A DNA stretch of 64,000 bases. It comes from Eggerthella timonensis (GTDB taxonomy: Bacteria; Actinomycetota; Coriobacteriia; Coriobacteriales; Eggerthellaceae). Shown here in pieces: positions 50,201 to 60,129 of this stretch. The DNA lies in contig NZ_FXXA01000002.1 of the NCBI RefSeq assembly GCF_900184265.1, forward strand, positions 2,342,539 to 2,406,538. The letters run 5' to 3'. A program made the translations under genes and the position numbers. A model generated the notes under the pieces. That model saw nothing but the letters and a program-made list of their open reading frames with translations. It was not told the origin of the DNA and did no database searches. Position 1 is the first letter of the stretch, and every line of letters starts with the position of its first letter.

Positions 50201-52854
50201 GCCAAGGCGTCTTCGTCGTGGATATGCGCCTCGTCGCGGCCGACCAGGTTGTGGAACTGCTTGTTCACGTGGCGGACGCTGATCGCTCCGTCGACGATAC
50301 GGTACACGGCGGCTCCGCACGGAAGGTTGTCGAGCAGCTCCTTGCGACGGCCTTCGAGCTCGGTTTCCGCCGTCGAGTCGGTGTAGTAGCTGTTGATGCA
50401 CTTCGCGCCGTCGCTGTCGGTGCTCGTGCGCAGGGACACCTGAAAGGGCATGAAGCCGCGTGTTTTATGGCGCAGGCGCACGCGTGTGGACAGCACGTCG
50501 TCTTCCTCCAGCATGCGGCGAACCGTTTGCACGAGGCCGGGGGCATCGTCGGGATGCACGATCGCGTAGAGGTTCTCGTCGTAGAGGTCGGCCATCTCCT
50601 CGCGGCTCATGCCCAGCAGCTGGCAGAGCCTGTCGTTGGTGAAGGCGGACGCCATGCGGCCGTCGGGCATGATCTTCGCCCTGCCGAACCCGCCCGGCGT
50701 GTCGCTCATGAGGCGCTCGGCGGTCTGGTTCATGTCCCGAAGCTTCTCGAGCGTTTTCCGTTGGTCGGTGATGTTCTCGATCAAGAAGTAGACGACGCTG
50801 CTCGTCGGGCTCTTCGCGATGACCCGCCCCCGATAGCGTAGATGCCCCTGATGCGACGGGTCGCTTGCGATCAGGCGGTACGTCGTCTCGCCGTGCAGCT
50901 CCAGGCCGTTGCGCTCGGCTAGGCGCACTTCGTTGACAAGGCGCAGGGCATCGTCTTCGGGCAGGCAGTCGAAGGGATCGAGCTTGAGCAGGTCGAGCAG
51001 GGGAAGGTTCGAGCGCAGCGTGTTCCTGAACTCGTCGTTGACGCGAATGATCTCGCAGCCGCCCTCGGTGACTTCCGCCACGCAGGCGCCGCCGACGTAG
51101 CTGTTGAAGATGAGCGAGTCGAGCGATGCGGGATTCCAAAACGCGTTGCCGTCGAGCATGCTGACGGTCTCGAACGTGTTGACGTCGCGCGCTTTGAGGC
51201 CGGTGTCGAACTTCTCCTCGAACGCGTCAAGAGGCATGGGGCGGTCGTAGAGGTAGCCCTGCACGATCGTGCAGCCAATGCTTCGCAGGTAGTCTGCCTG
51301 CTCCTTCGTCTCAACGCCCTCGGCGATGACCTGCACCCCGATCCACTTCGCCATCCGCACCACCGACTCGATGATGGTGCCCCCGCGCCCGTCGTCGCCG
51401 TCGTCGTCGCTGCCGGAGAGGAACATCATGTCGAGCTTCAGCACGTCGGCGGGCACGTCCTTCAGCACGCTGAACGAAGAGTAGCCGCTGCCGAAATCGT
51501 CGATCTCGATGGTGAATCCGCGCGCTTGCAGGCGCTTCACCAAGTCGATGATGAGCGCGGTGTCGAACGAGAACGCCGATTCCGTGATCTCGAGCCGCAG
51601 CATCTCGGCCGGGATGCCGTAGGATTCCACCATGGCGGTGATGCGTTCGAAGAAATCCTCCTGAAGCATGTCGATGCGCGAGACGTTCACCGAAATGGGC
51701 AGCGGCTCCTTTCCCTCGTCGAGCCACAGGCGCAAAAGCTTGCACACCTGCTCCCACACATAGGCGTCCAGCTCGTAGATGAAGCCGTTGCGCTCGAACA
51801 CGGGCACGAAGGCGCCCGGCGAGACCATCTCGTCTCGCTCGGGGTCGCGCCAGCGAACGAGGGCCTCGGCTCCCGTCATAGCCCCGGTCTCGTGGTTGTA
51901 CTGAGGTTGCAGCCATACCTCGAACTGCTCTTCGGCCAGCGCGTATTCCATACGGCTGATGATGCGCTGCTCTTCGACGGACGCGCGGTGCATCTCGTCG
52001 TCGAAGTAAGCGACCGAAACGTTGTAGCGCCCTTTGACGGTGCGTTTCGCCAGCAGCGCGTTGTTCGCCATCTCGCTGAAGGGGACCCGCTTGTCGTCGA
52101 CGATGTAACGTCCGATGCTCAGTTGCAGTTTGAGATGGATGCTCTTGCTCTTGAAGGCGTCTTCCAAGCTGGATGCCAGCTCGGGAAGGAGCACCGGCGC
52201 CGATGCGGGGAGCAGCAGCTCGAAGTTGTCGGCCGACACGCGGCAGGCGAGGCCGTCGAACGAGGAGACGTAATCGCTGATGATGAGACCCACCTGCTGC
52301 AGCACGAAATCGCCCGTCGCCCGGCCGTACTGGGAGTTCACCGCTTTGAAGTTGTCGACGTCGCAGCATGCGAGCAGGTAGGAGCCGTCGGGCGCGGCTG
52401 CGATCCTCGCCCTCGCCTCGCGTTCGAAGGCGTCTTCGCGAAGGAGATCCGTCAGAGGATCGAAACGGCGGCGACGGTTCTCAAGGGCTCTTCTCACGCG
52501 AGCGCGGACGAGCGGGGCTTTGGGCGGCAGGAGGATGACGTCGTCCGCGTCCGATTCGAGCGCCCGAACCTGGGCGGCTTCGTCCTGCTCGTCGGCCACC
52601 GCGAACAACGGAAGGCGGCGCTCGCGATCCAATCGGCGCAGCAGCGCGTCGACCCCTTCCAGGTCGGGGCTGTACACGATCGCGGCGACTGGATCGGACT
52701 GCAGGACCGCCGCCGCTTCGTCGCCGTCGGTAGCCGACAGCACGGAGCGTTCGGGTTCGAAGACGCCGCGCAGTGCCGCCTCCTCCTTTCCGTCGAGGCC
52801 GAGGAGGAGCAACGGAGCCCCGTGCTTTCCTGCTTCTTCGTTCCCGCTGCCCAT
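47290..52854 (-). CDS. Giant c-di-GMP signalling protein: GGDEF-like, EAL, duplicated PAS/GAF modules, GGDEF
   Basis: The 1854-residue soluble protein begins with a receiver-like segment (about 15-110), then a degenerate cyclase domain (RVSADNFELLL replaces GGDEF) and an intact-looking EAL phosphodiesterase (GAEALVRW near 328, EIDDFGSGYSSF near 450, VIAEGVETKEQ). The middle holds PAS domains and two copies of a roughly 450-residue PAS-PAS-GAF module (repeats of LLDNLPCGA, RNTYEVCAPGI/SNTYEVCAAGI, GVDNPRRNTRHV/NVEHV). It ends with a complete GGDEF cyclase (HGYRYGGDEFLVVA near 1775). It should both make and degrade c-di-GMP under control of many sensed inputs. No transmembrane helix was seen. 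ATG 52854 has GAAGG upstream; GTG 52860 would add two residues. Confidence 0.9.
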   Translation of the reverse strand: MGSGNEEAGKHGAPLLLLGLDGKEEAALRGVFEPERSVLSATDGDEAAAVLQSDPVAAIVYSPDLEGVDALLRRLDRERRLPLFAVADEQDEAAQVRALESDADDVILLPPKAPLVRARVRRALENRRRRFDPLTDLLREDAFEREARARIAAAPDGSYLLACCDVDNFKAVNSQYGRATGDFVLQQVGLIISDYVSSFDGLACRVSADNFELLLPASAPVLLPELASSLEDAFKSKSIHLKLQLSIGRYIVDDKRVPFSEMANNALLAKRTVKGRYNVSVAYFDDEMHRASVEEQRIISRMEYALAEEQFEVWLQPQYNHETGAMTGAEALVRWRDPERDEMVSPGAFVPVFERNGFIYELDAYVWEQVCKLLRLWLDEGKEPLPISVNVSRIDMLQEDFFERITAMVESYGIPAEMLRLEITESAFSFDTALIIDLVKRLQARGFTIEIDDFGSGYSSFSVLKDVPADVLKLDMMFLSGSDDDGDDGRGGTIIESVVRMAKWIGVQVIAEGVETKEQADYLRSIGCTIVQGYLYDRPMPLDAFEEKFDTGLKARDVNTFETVSMLDGNAFWNPASLDSLIFNSYVGGACVAEVTEGGCEIIRVNDEFRNTLRSNLPLLDLLKLDPFDCLPEDDALRLVNEVRLAERNGLELHGETTYRLIASDPSHQGHLRYRGRVIAKSPTSSVVYFLIENITDQRKTLEKLRDMNQTAERLMSDTPGGFGRAKIMPDGRMASAFTNDRLCQLLGMSREEMADLYDENLYAIVHPDDAPGLVQTVRRMLEEDDVLSTRVRLRHKTRGFMPFQVSLRTSTDSDGAKCINSYYTDSTAETELEGRRKELLDNLPCGAAVYRIVDGAISVRHVNKQFHNLVGRDEAHIHDEDALAAVHPDDRERLMETLRNAAPGDETACDFRIMHGKDGFLPMHVVGRSEPQEDGSSLLYATYTPITEEALSVSIAQADQLKAERLAQETNEQLLFLNEISRFLLISTDADRAIQQALEKIREHFDGERAYVFELDDEKRVSRNTYEVCAPGIRSEKESLQALPYERQRYIFNEFLEGRTVCIEDVNASSAASEEERDILRRQGVGGAFLVPLWNDGKLVGCTGVDNPRRNTRHVGQLAAIGDCIATMLIRRDHMARMEQDNELMQRLMNDTPGGFVRMRMLPGAEAVPVFVNDGFCQIMGMTRDEVMELYTEDAYAGVHPDDVPEIMQAAAKAMEEDAMFSARARFFHKDKGYVPFQAFYRTITAPDGAQYTNGYYVDMTAEVALEEKRKELLDNLPCGAIIFEIGADGSVGTAHINKRYAELVMREGDELRTHDSLEAIHPDDRERMMRAINDAVEHGHDMECDIRTLRGDDGYQPFHLIGRVVEKEASKTVVYTTYTPISEETRSLSVALADQRRAEKLAQETNEQLRLLSDVSRYLLTGDDSDDAIHSALRETMAYFDGDRSYLFELDDERRVSSNTYEVCAAGIGSEKDGLQRVPFSEQAHTLDLLSHGSSLWVEDAQSVPDLGIRDRGIRSLVLVPLRNGGKLGGFLGVDNPRRNVEHVEHLGGLGDSVAAILQRRDNEEQILRDNRVLRDLMNDMPGGFVQQLVTPDGRTVPIFINEEFCRMSGMTHDECVKFYNTDGFTGVHPDDNEMAKRALESLVVTRETLTLRLRLIRGDGSYVPMQVFYRITDDRDGNLLLSGYYTDLTDQLAAEEREMAEHDELTGLFNRTKLSHMMAGAYRELSSCGVLFFDVNHLKTVNDSEGHEQGDLLLRLVADGIASIADERVHGYRYGGDEFLVVACDGTESELDELVDRWTERLRELADERRIAATAAVGSAFGEAPFKLNDLIRRADHAMYADKQRSKRPMR

Positions 52855-52950
52855 GCGCACCTTCTTCTTGCACGCGCCGGATGTTCTGCGCGTCGTCCTT
52901 TCAAGTCATATGCGCATCAGTATACCAAGGAACCGCCCGGTTTCGCCCCT

Positions 52951-55107
<2,157 letters not shown>

Positions 55108-55148
55108 GTGCGGTGCTCCTGTGTTCCGGCTTGAAATCGGATGTGCCA

Positions 55149-55532
55149 TTATACGCGAAGGCCGGCGGAAGGCTCGTCGGGCGCGCCCGGCCCCGGCGCT
55201 CCGTACTCCCGTCCCCAGGCGCACATGGCCTCCATCAGGGGGTGGAGCGACTTCCCCTTCTCGGAGAGGCGGTACTCCACCTTCGGCGGGATCTGCGGGT
55301 ACTCGGTGCGCACGATAAGGCCGTCGGCCTCCATTCCCTTGAGCTGGCTGCTGAGCGTCTTGTCGGTGATGCGGCCGATCTTGCGCTTGAGCTCGTTGAA
55401 GCGCATGGTCTCGCACTCCACGAGCCAGTACATGATGACGAGCCGCCACTTCCCGCCGATCATCGATAGCGTGTAGCCGAACGGCGTGTCGGCGAGCGAC
55501 GAGAGGCTCCCTTCGTAGGGCTCCATGCTCAT
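55149..55532 (-). CDS. HxlR-family transcriptional regulator
   Basis: The 127-residue protein has the HxlR winged helix: GYTLSMIGGKWRLVIMYWLV, MRFNELKRKIGRITDKTLSS, QLKGMEADGLIVRTEYPQIP, KVEYRLSEKGKSLHPLMEAM. No cysteine of the redox-sensing YodB/HypR type lies at the N-terminus, so its signal may not be an electrophile. It is divergent from a TIGR04076-family gene and shares a short intergenic region with an AGTAC/GTACT inverted repeat. ATG 55532 follows AAAGGAAG; ATG 55526 is an alternative. Confidence 0.9.
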   Translation of the reverse strand: MSMEPYEGSLSSLADTPFGYTLSMIGGKWRLVIMYWLVECETMRFNELKRKIGRITDKTLSSQLKGMEADGLIVRTEYPQIPPKVEYRLSEKGKSLHPLMEAMCAWGREYGAPGPGAPDEPSAGLRV

Positions 55533-55550
55533 AGCGCTTCCTTTCAGGAT

Positions 55551-55575
55551 AGTACCTGTTGTAAAAGACCGTACT
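55551..55575. promoter_or_regulatory. Candidate HxlR operator
   Basis: AGTAC (55551-55555) and GTACT (55571-55575) form an inverted pair with a 15-base spacer in the 115-base divergent region. HxlR-family sites often contain GTAC half-sites. A TATAAC about 40 bases before the plus-strand gene may be its -10. Confidence 0.4.
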
Positions 55576-55647
55576 TCCATTGCGGCTTCGCTCACAGTAT
55601 AACGAGACCGCAAGCGGACACGCCCGACGTTCTCGAAAGGATGCGCC

Positions 55648-55998
55648 ATGGCCATGAACAAAGTGAGGATCACCGTTTTGAAGACCACGCTCGACGAGGA
55701 GCTGGCCGAGGAGTACGGCGTTCCCGGCCTGCAAGCATGCCCCATGATGCGTGCCGGTCAGGTGTTCCTGGCCGACTACGCCAAGCCCGACGGCTTCTGC
55801 GACGAAGCGTGGAAGGCCGTCTACCAGTACGTGTTCGCGCTGGCCCATGGCGGCGACGGCTTCACGTTCTACTTCGACGACTGGATGCGCGAGCCCGGAT
55901 GCGCCGTCGTCAGCTGCAACGACGGCCTGCGCCCCGTCATCATGAAGCTCGAGGCAACCGACCTGCCCGCCGAGCCGAGCTACGAGCCGGTGCGCTAG
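55648..55998 (+). CDS. TIGR04076-family protein of unknown function
   Basis: The 116-residue product (VRITVLKTTLDEELAEEYGV at the N-terminus, ACPMMRAGQVFLADYAKPDG, CDEAWKAVYQYVFALAHGGD, then VVSCNDGLRPVIMKLE) fits this small anaerobe-associated family, which has conserved cysteines and no known activity. Its position divergent from an HxlR regulator implies inducible expression, perhaps by a redox or toxic signal. Its stop overlaps the convergent acetyltransferase stop by three bases. Confidence 0.75.
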   Translation: MAMNKVRITVLKTTLDEELAEEYGVPGLQACPMMRAGQVFLADYAKPDGFCDEAWKAVYQYVFALAHGGDGFTFYFDDWMREPGCAVVSCNDGLRPVIMKLEATDLPAEPSYEPVR

Positions 55999-56444
55999 AG
56001 GCGCCTTCTCAAGTACACCATGTCCACGAGCTTGTGGCCGTCCTCGTACATGGGATGGTCGTAGTTGTCGACGAAGAAGTTCTCCATGACATGCGAGCGC
56101 TCGAACCCGCATCCCTCGTAGAAGCGCAGGATGCCGGGAACGTCGCCCGTGCCGACGAGGAGCCAGCCTCCTCGATCCCGATAGCGTTCGGCGACGAGCT
56201 CGACGAACCGCCGCCCGTAGCCTTTGCGCTGGTGCTCGGGCACCGTGACGATGTTCTTGATCTCGAACGTCCCGGGTTCCTCCTGCGTCACCGCGCAGAG
56301 CGCCCTCATGCTGCCGTCGTCGAGGAGGGCCAGCAGATCGCCGCGATGCAGGTACCGCTCGATCATGTCCGCCGACTCGTCGCCGACGAGCAGCAAGTCC
56401 AGATGTTTCGTTTTCTCGCTCTCCGGAATTTCGATGAGTTCCAT
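55995..56444 (-). CDS. GNAT-family N-acetyltransferase
   Basis: The 149-residue enzyme has the central GNAT strand IKNIVTVPEHQRKGYGRRFVEL (acetyl-CoA loop QRKGYG) and WLLVGTGDVPGILRFYEGCG near the C-terminus. The last residues (YEDGHKLVDMVYLRRRL) are conserved in a Gram-positive subgroup. ATG 56444 has GAGGAGAGG six bases upstream; an in-frame TTG at 56450 is less likely. Substrate unknown. Confidence 0.8.
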   Translation of the reverse strand: MELIEIPESEKTKHLDLLLVGDESADMIERYLHRGDLLALLDDGSMRALCAVTQEEPGTFEIKNIVTVPEHQRKGYGRRFVELVAERYRDRGGWLLVGTGDVPGILRFYEGCGFERSHVMENFFVDNYDHPMYEDGHKLVDMVYLRRRL

Positions 56445-56562
56445 GCCCAACCTCTCCTCGTGTCATAGAATCCCAGACGGGAAACCATCGAAGTGCAGTA
56501 TAGCGCGCCCCGCGCGGAAGGCGCGGCGCGATCGATTCGGCGAGCAGGAAGGCGGAGGCAGC

Positions 56563-56904
56563 GTGAACATCCAGGTATTCGGGACCAAGAAGAGCTTCGA
56601 CACGAAGAAGGCGCAGCGCTACTTCAAGGAACGTCGCGTGAAGTTCCAGTTCATCGACCTCGCGGAGAAGGGGATGAGCAAAGGCGAGCTGGAATCCGTC
56701 TGCCGCGCGGTCGGCGGCATCGACGCGCTCGTCGATCCGAAGGCGAAGGACCAGGATACGGTGGCGCTGCTCGCGTACCTCTCTCCCGACCAGAAGTTCG
56801 AAAAGCTGCTGGAGAACCAGCACGTCCTGGCCGAGCCCGTGGTGCGCAACGGCAAGATCGCCACCGTCGGCTACGCGCCCGACGTGTGGAAGACGTGGGA
56901 GTAG
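56563..56904 (+). CDS. ArsC/Spx-family thioredoxin-fold protein lacking the active-site cysteine
   Basis: The 113-residue protein has the ArsC-like fold (NIQVFGTKKSFDTKKAQRYF, RVKFQFIDLAEKGMSKGELE, PVVRNGKIATVGYAPDVWKT). The CxxxxxR/CxxC site of arsenate reductases is replaced by GTKKSFDT, so it cannot work as a standard reductase. Relatives of this kind are annotated as ArsC-family or Spx-like without known function. The GTG start has GGCGGAGGC upstream. Confidence 0.75.
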   Translation: MNIQVFGTKKSFDTKKAQRYFKERRVKFQFIDLAEKGMSKGELESVCRAVGGIDALVDPKAKDQDTVALLAYLSPDQKFEKLLENQHVLAEPVVRNGKIATVGYAPDVWKTWE

Positions 56905-56950
56905 GCTTGCCGTAGCCGCCCTTTCGGCGCCCTCGTTCTCTGTCGATTAT

Positions 56951-57000
56951 CCGAACCGTTCGGTTTCGGGCTGTTCGGCGCGCCGCATATGCGGGTATCA
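56951..57000 (+). promoter_or_regulatory. Probable promoter region of the fructose bisphosphatase gene
   Basis: A 13-base palindrome CCGAACCGTTCGG (56951-56963) and a TATCAT -10-like element (about 56995-57000) lie 45-95 bases upstream of the fbp start. The palindrome is a possible operator. Confidence 0.35.
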
Positions 57001-57044
57001 TAGCGTCAACGTCAAGCTGCACGGACCCTCAAGGAGGCTCGCTC

Positions 57045-59000
57045 ATGGATGTGACGGAAAAGCGGTACCTGGAACTTCTCTCGCGGTCGTTTCCCACGGC
57101 CGCCAAGGCGTCGGCGGAGATCATCAACCTCAGCGCCATCCTGAACCTCCCGAAGGGCACCGAGTTCTTCGCGTCCGACATCCACGGCGAGTACGAGGCG
57201 TTCTCGCACATCCTGCGCAATGGCTCGGGGTCCATCCGCCTCAAGATCGACGACGTGTTCGGCGATGCCTTGAGCGAGGGGGAGAAGCGCTCGCTGGCCA
57301 CCCTCATTTACTACCCGCGCGAGAAGATGGAGCTCGTGCTGTCCCAGACGGACGACCCGCAAGGCTGGTACGAGGCCGTGCTGCCGCTCCTCGTGGCCGT
57401 CTGCAAGCGCGCTGCTCAGAAGTACACGCGTTCCCGCGTGCGCAAGGCGCTGCCGCGCGACTTCGCCTACATCATCGAGGAACTGATGACGGAGAACAGC
57501 CAGGGCGCGGACAAGCAAGCCTACTATGCGGCCATCATCGACGCGGTCATCCGCACCAATCGCGTGGGTGCGCTCATCGAGGCCCTCTGCTTGCTCATCC
57601 AGCGTCTGGCCATCGATCATTTGCACATCATCGGCGACATCTACGACCGCGGGCCCTACCCCGACGTCATCATGGACACCCTCCAGGGCTACCATTCGCT
57701 CGACATCCAGTGGGGCAACCATGACATCGTGTGGATGGGCGCCTCGCTCGGCCAGCGCGGCTGCATCGCGCACGTGGTGCGCAACTGCGCCCGCTACGGC
57801 AACCTCTCCATACTGGAAGACGCCTACGGCATCAACATCCTGCCGCTCGCCTCGTTTGCGCTCGACGCCTACAAGGACGACCCGTGCGTCGGCTTCGGCC
57901 TCAAGGGCAACCCGGACCTGTCCGCGCAGGAGCTGGAGATGAACGTCAAGATCCAGAAGGCCATGGCCATCATCCAGTTCAAGGTGGAAGCGCGCCTCAT
58001 CGACGAGAACCCCGGCTTCGGCCTCGACGACCGCAAGCTTCTGGACAAGATCGACTACGAACGGGGCACGGTGCTGCTCGACGGCACGGAGTACGCGCTC
58101 ACCGACACGGTGTTCCCCACGGTGGACCCGGCCGACCCCTACCGCATGACGCCCGAGGAAGAGGAGGTCATGCAGCGGCTCGAGCAGGCGTTCACGGGTT
58201 GCGAGAAGCTGCAGCGCCACATGCGCTTCTTCCTGGAGGCGGGCAGCCTCTACAAGGTGTACAACGGCAACCTGCTGTTCCATGCGTGCGTGCCGTTGAA
58301 CGCCGACGGGTCGCTCATGGAGACGGAGGTGTTCGGCGAGAAGTACCGGGGCCGCGCGCTGTACGACGTCATGGAGCGCTACGTGCGCGCCGCGTTCTTC
58401 GACTCCGACCCCGAGATGCGCAAGCGCGGACGCGACCTCTTGTGGTATATGTGGCTGGGCGAGGGCTCGCCCCTGTTCGCGAAGAGCAAGATGGCCACGT
58501 TCGAGATCTACCTGATCGCCGAGAAGGACGCGCGCAAGGAGGTCAAGAACCCGTTCTACTCGTACCTGAACGACGAGCGCGCGATGGCCGGCATCTTCGA
58601 GGATTTCGGCATGGATCCCGAGGCGTCGCGCATCGTGTGCGGGCACGTGCCCGTGAAGGTGAAGGACGGCGAGGACCCGGTGAAGTGCAACGGGCGGGTG
58701 CTCACCATCGACGGCGGCTTTTCGAAGGCCTACCAGCCCACCACGGGTATCGCCGGCTACACGCTGATCTCGAACTCCTACGGGTTCATCCTGGCCGCGC
58801 ACGAGCCGCTCGAGTCGATGCGCGCCGCCGTGGTGAACGAGCTGGACATCCATTCGTCCCGCAGCGTGGTCGAGCGCGTGGACAAGCGCACGCTCGTGGC
58901 CGATACCGACACGGGGGTCGAGCTCAAGCAGCAGATAGCCGATTTGGAGAAGCTGCTCGCGGCGTACCGTCGCGGCGAGATCGCCGAGAAGGGGGAGTAG
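57045..59000 (+). CDS. fbp: Fructose-1,6-bisphosphatase, class III
   Basis: The 651-residue enzyme is the Firmicutes-type class III Fbp with a calcineurin-like metal site: SDIHGEYEAFSHIL, IIGDIYDRGPYPDVIMDTLQ, QWGNHDIVWMGASLGQRGCI, and later CGHVPVKVKDGEDPVKCNGR and IDGGFSKAYQPTTGIAGYTL. It hydrolyses fructose 1,6-bisphosphate for gluconeogenesis. The full length matches the family. ATG 57045 follows AAGGAGG. A single transcription unit. Confidence 0.95.
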   Translation: MDVTEKRYLELLSRSFPTAAKASAEIINLSAILNLPKGTEFFASDIHGEYEAFSHILRNGSGSIRLKIDDVFGDALSEGEKRSLATLIYYPREKMELVLSQTDDPQGWYEAVLPLLVAVCKRAAQKYTRSRVRKALPRDFAYIIEELMTENSQGADKQAYYAAIIDAVIRTNRVGALIEALCLLIQRLAIDHLHIIGDIYDRGPYPDVIMDTLQGYHSLDIQWGNHDIVWMGASLGQRGCIAHVVRNCARYGNLSILEDAYGINILPLASFALDAYKDDPCVGFGLKGNPDLSAQELEMNVKIQKAMAIIQFKVEARLIDENPGFGLDDRKLLDKIDYERGTVLLDGTEYALTDTVFPTVDPADPYRMTPEEEEVMQRLEQAFTGCEKLQRHMRFFLEAGSLYKVYNGNLLFHACVPLNADGSLMETEVFGEKYRGRALYDVMERYVRAAFFDSDPEMRKRGRDLLWYMWLGEGSPLFAKSKMATFEIYLIAEKDARKEVKNPFYSYLNDERAMAGIFEDFGMDPEASRIVCGHVPVKVKDGEDPVKCNGRVLTIDGGFSKAYQPTTGIAGYTLISNSYGFILAAHEPLESMRAAVVNELDIHSSRSVVERVDKRTLVADTDTGVELKQQIADLEKLLAAYRRGEIAEKGE

Positions 59001-59082
59001 GGAAGATCGAGCAAGCGCCCCTGCGGTCCTCGCGTGTTTCCGGCTGAGGGCCGAGGGTCGCCATTCTCGATCGATCGGAATA

Positions 59083-59265
59083 CGGTAATGAATTCGGAAT
59101 TTTTTTGCGATATAGTACCGAAACTTGCGGCTTCCTGCCCGAAACCCGCGTTTCGACTGCCTGATGACCGGTTTTCGGGCCGGAATCGCGCCCTCGGGAA
59201 GGATTTCGGTGCGTTGCCCGCCCGTTACGGTAAAATATCGGAAATTTCCCTCGATTTTATTACCG
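59083..59265. repeat. 183-bp element with CGGTAAT...ATTACCG ends
   Basis: Two 38-base segments, 59083-59120 and 59228-59265, are each bounded by CGGTA and TACCG and match each other as inverted repeats at 26 of 38 positions. The interior is non-coding. The element fills the 287-base gap between the bisphosphatase and the next gene; a promoter for the latter is not obvious inside it. Confidence 0.45.
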
Positions 59266-59287
59266 TGTACCGCGAAAGGGGCTCCGT

Positions 59288-60124
59288 ATGATCTTTCAGC
59301 AGCTTGAAAGCGCCCTCGCCCAGCTCCAGGAGGCGCGTGCGCGATACATGTTCGAGCTCGAGGAGATGCCCGACGGCAAGCTCGTCCATGTGAAGGCGGC
59401 CGATGGCGAGCGCTATTACGTCGAGGTGCGCGACGGCGAGCATGCCGTACGGCGCGGCATCACGCGGCGGCCGGAGCTCGTGGCGACCTACGCGCGCAAG
59501 GAGTACCTGCGCAAGGCCTTGGCCGTCATCGACCACGACGTGCGCACGCTCGAGCGCGCCGTGCGCCGCTACAAGCGCTTCGACCCCGAGGAGGTGGTAG
59601 GAAGCCTGTCCTCGGCCTACCGGGATCTGCCTCTCGACGCGTTCTACCACCCCCTTGTGGATATGGTGGCCCTCTCCCTCGACTCGACCGACGAGCAGCG
59701 TATCGCTTCCCATGCGCAATGGGGCGCCGAGGCGCTCGAGCCGAGCGGCTACCTGATCGAGGGTCGCACCCTGCGCACGTCGCGAGGCGAGCGCATGCGC
59801 TCGAAAGCCGAGGTCCTCATCGCCGAGACGCTCTACGTCTATGGGATTCCTTTCCGCTACGAGCAGGAGCTCGAAGTGGGCCACATGACCTTCCATCCCG
59901 ACTTCACGTTCGAGGGCGCGGGCGGCAAGGAATTCTACCTGGAATTCTGCGGCATGATGGACGACCCGGCCTACGTCGAGGGTCACAAGCGCAAGCGCGG
60001 CGCCTACGAGGCGGCGGGCATCGTGGAGTGGAGCAACATCATCTATCTCTATTCGAGCGGGAACGATATGGACATGATGCGCGTCGACAGCGTCGTGCGC
60101 ACCCTCGTCGTCCCTTGGCTTTGA
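59288..60124 (+). CDS. Predicted PD-(D/E)XK-type nuclease-like protein
   Basis: The 278-residue protein has a helical, charged N-terminal half and a C-terminal segment resembling restriction-endonuclease folds: MRSKAEVLIAETLYVYGIPF, then HPDFTFEG and FYLEFCGMMDDPAYVEGHKR, KRGAYEAAGI, matching the PD...(D/E)x(K) spacing, although the final lysine is replaced by Cys-Gly. The E in RSKAEVLIAE is the usual first-helix glutamate. It is not closely similar to the DUF559-like proteins elsewhere in the window. Possible roles are DNA repair or defence; it has no partner gene. Confidence 0.55.
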   Translation: MIFQQLESALAQLQEARARYMFELEEMPDGKLVHVKAADGERYYVEVRDGEHAVRRGITRRPELVATYARKEYLRKALAVIDHDVRTLERAVRRYKRFDPEEVVGSLSSAYRDLPLDAFYHPLVDMVALSLDSTDEQRIASHAQWGAEALEPSGYLIEGRTLRTSRGERMRSKAEVLIAETLYVYGIPFRYEQELEVGHMTFHPDFTFEGAGGKEFYLEFCGMMDDPAYVEGHKRKRGAYEAAGIVEWSNIIYLYSSGNDMDMMRVDSVVRTLVVPWL

Positions 60125-60129
60125 GCCGC

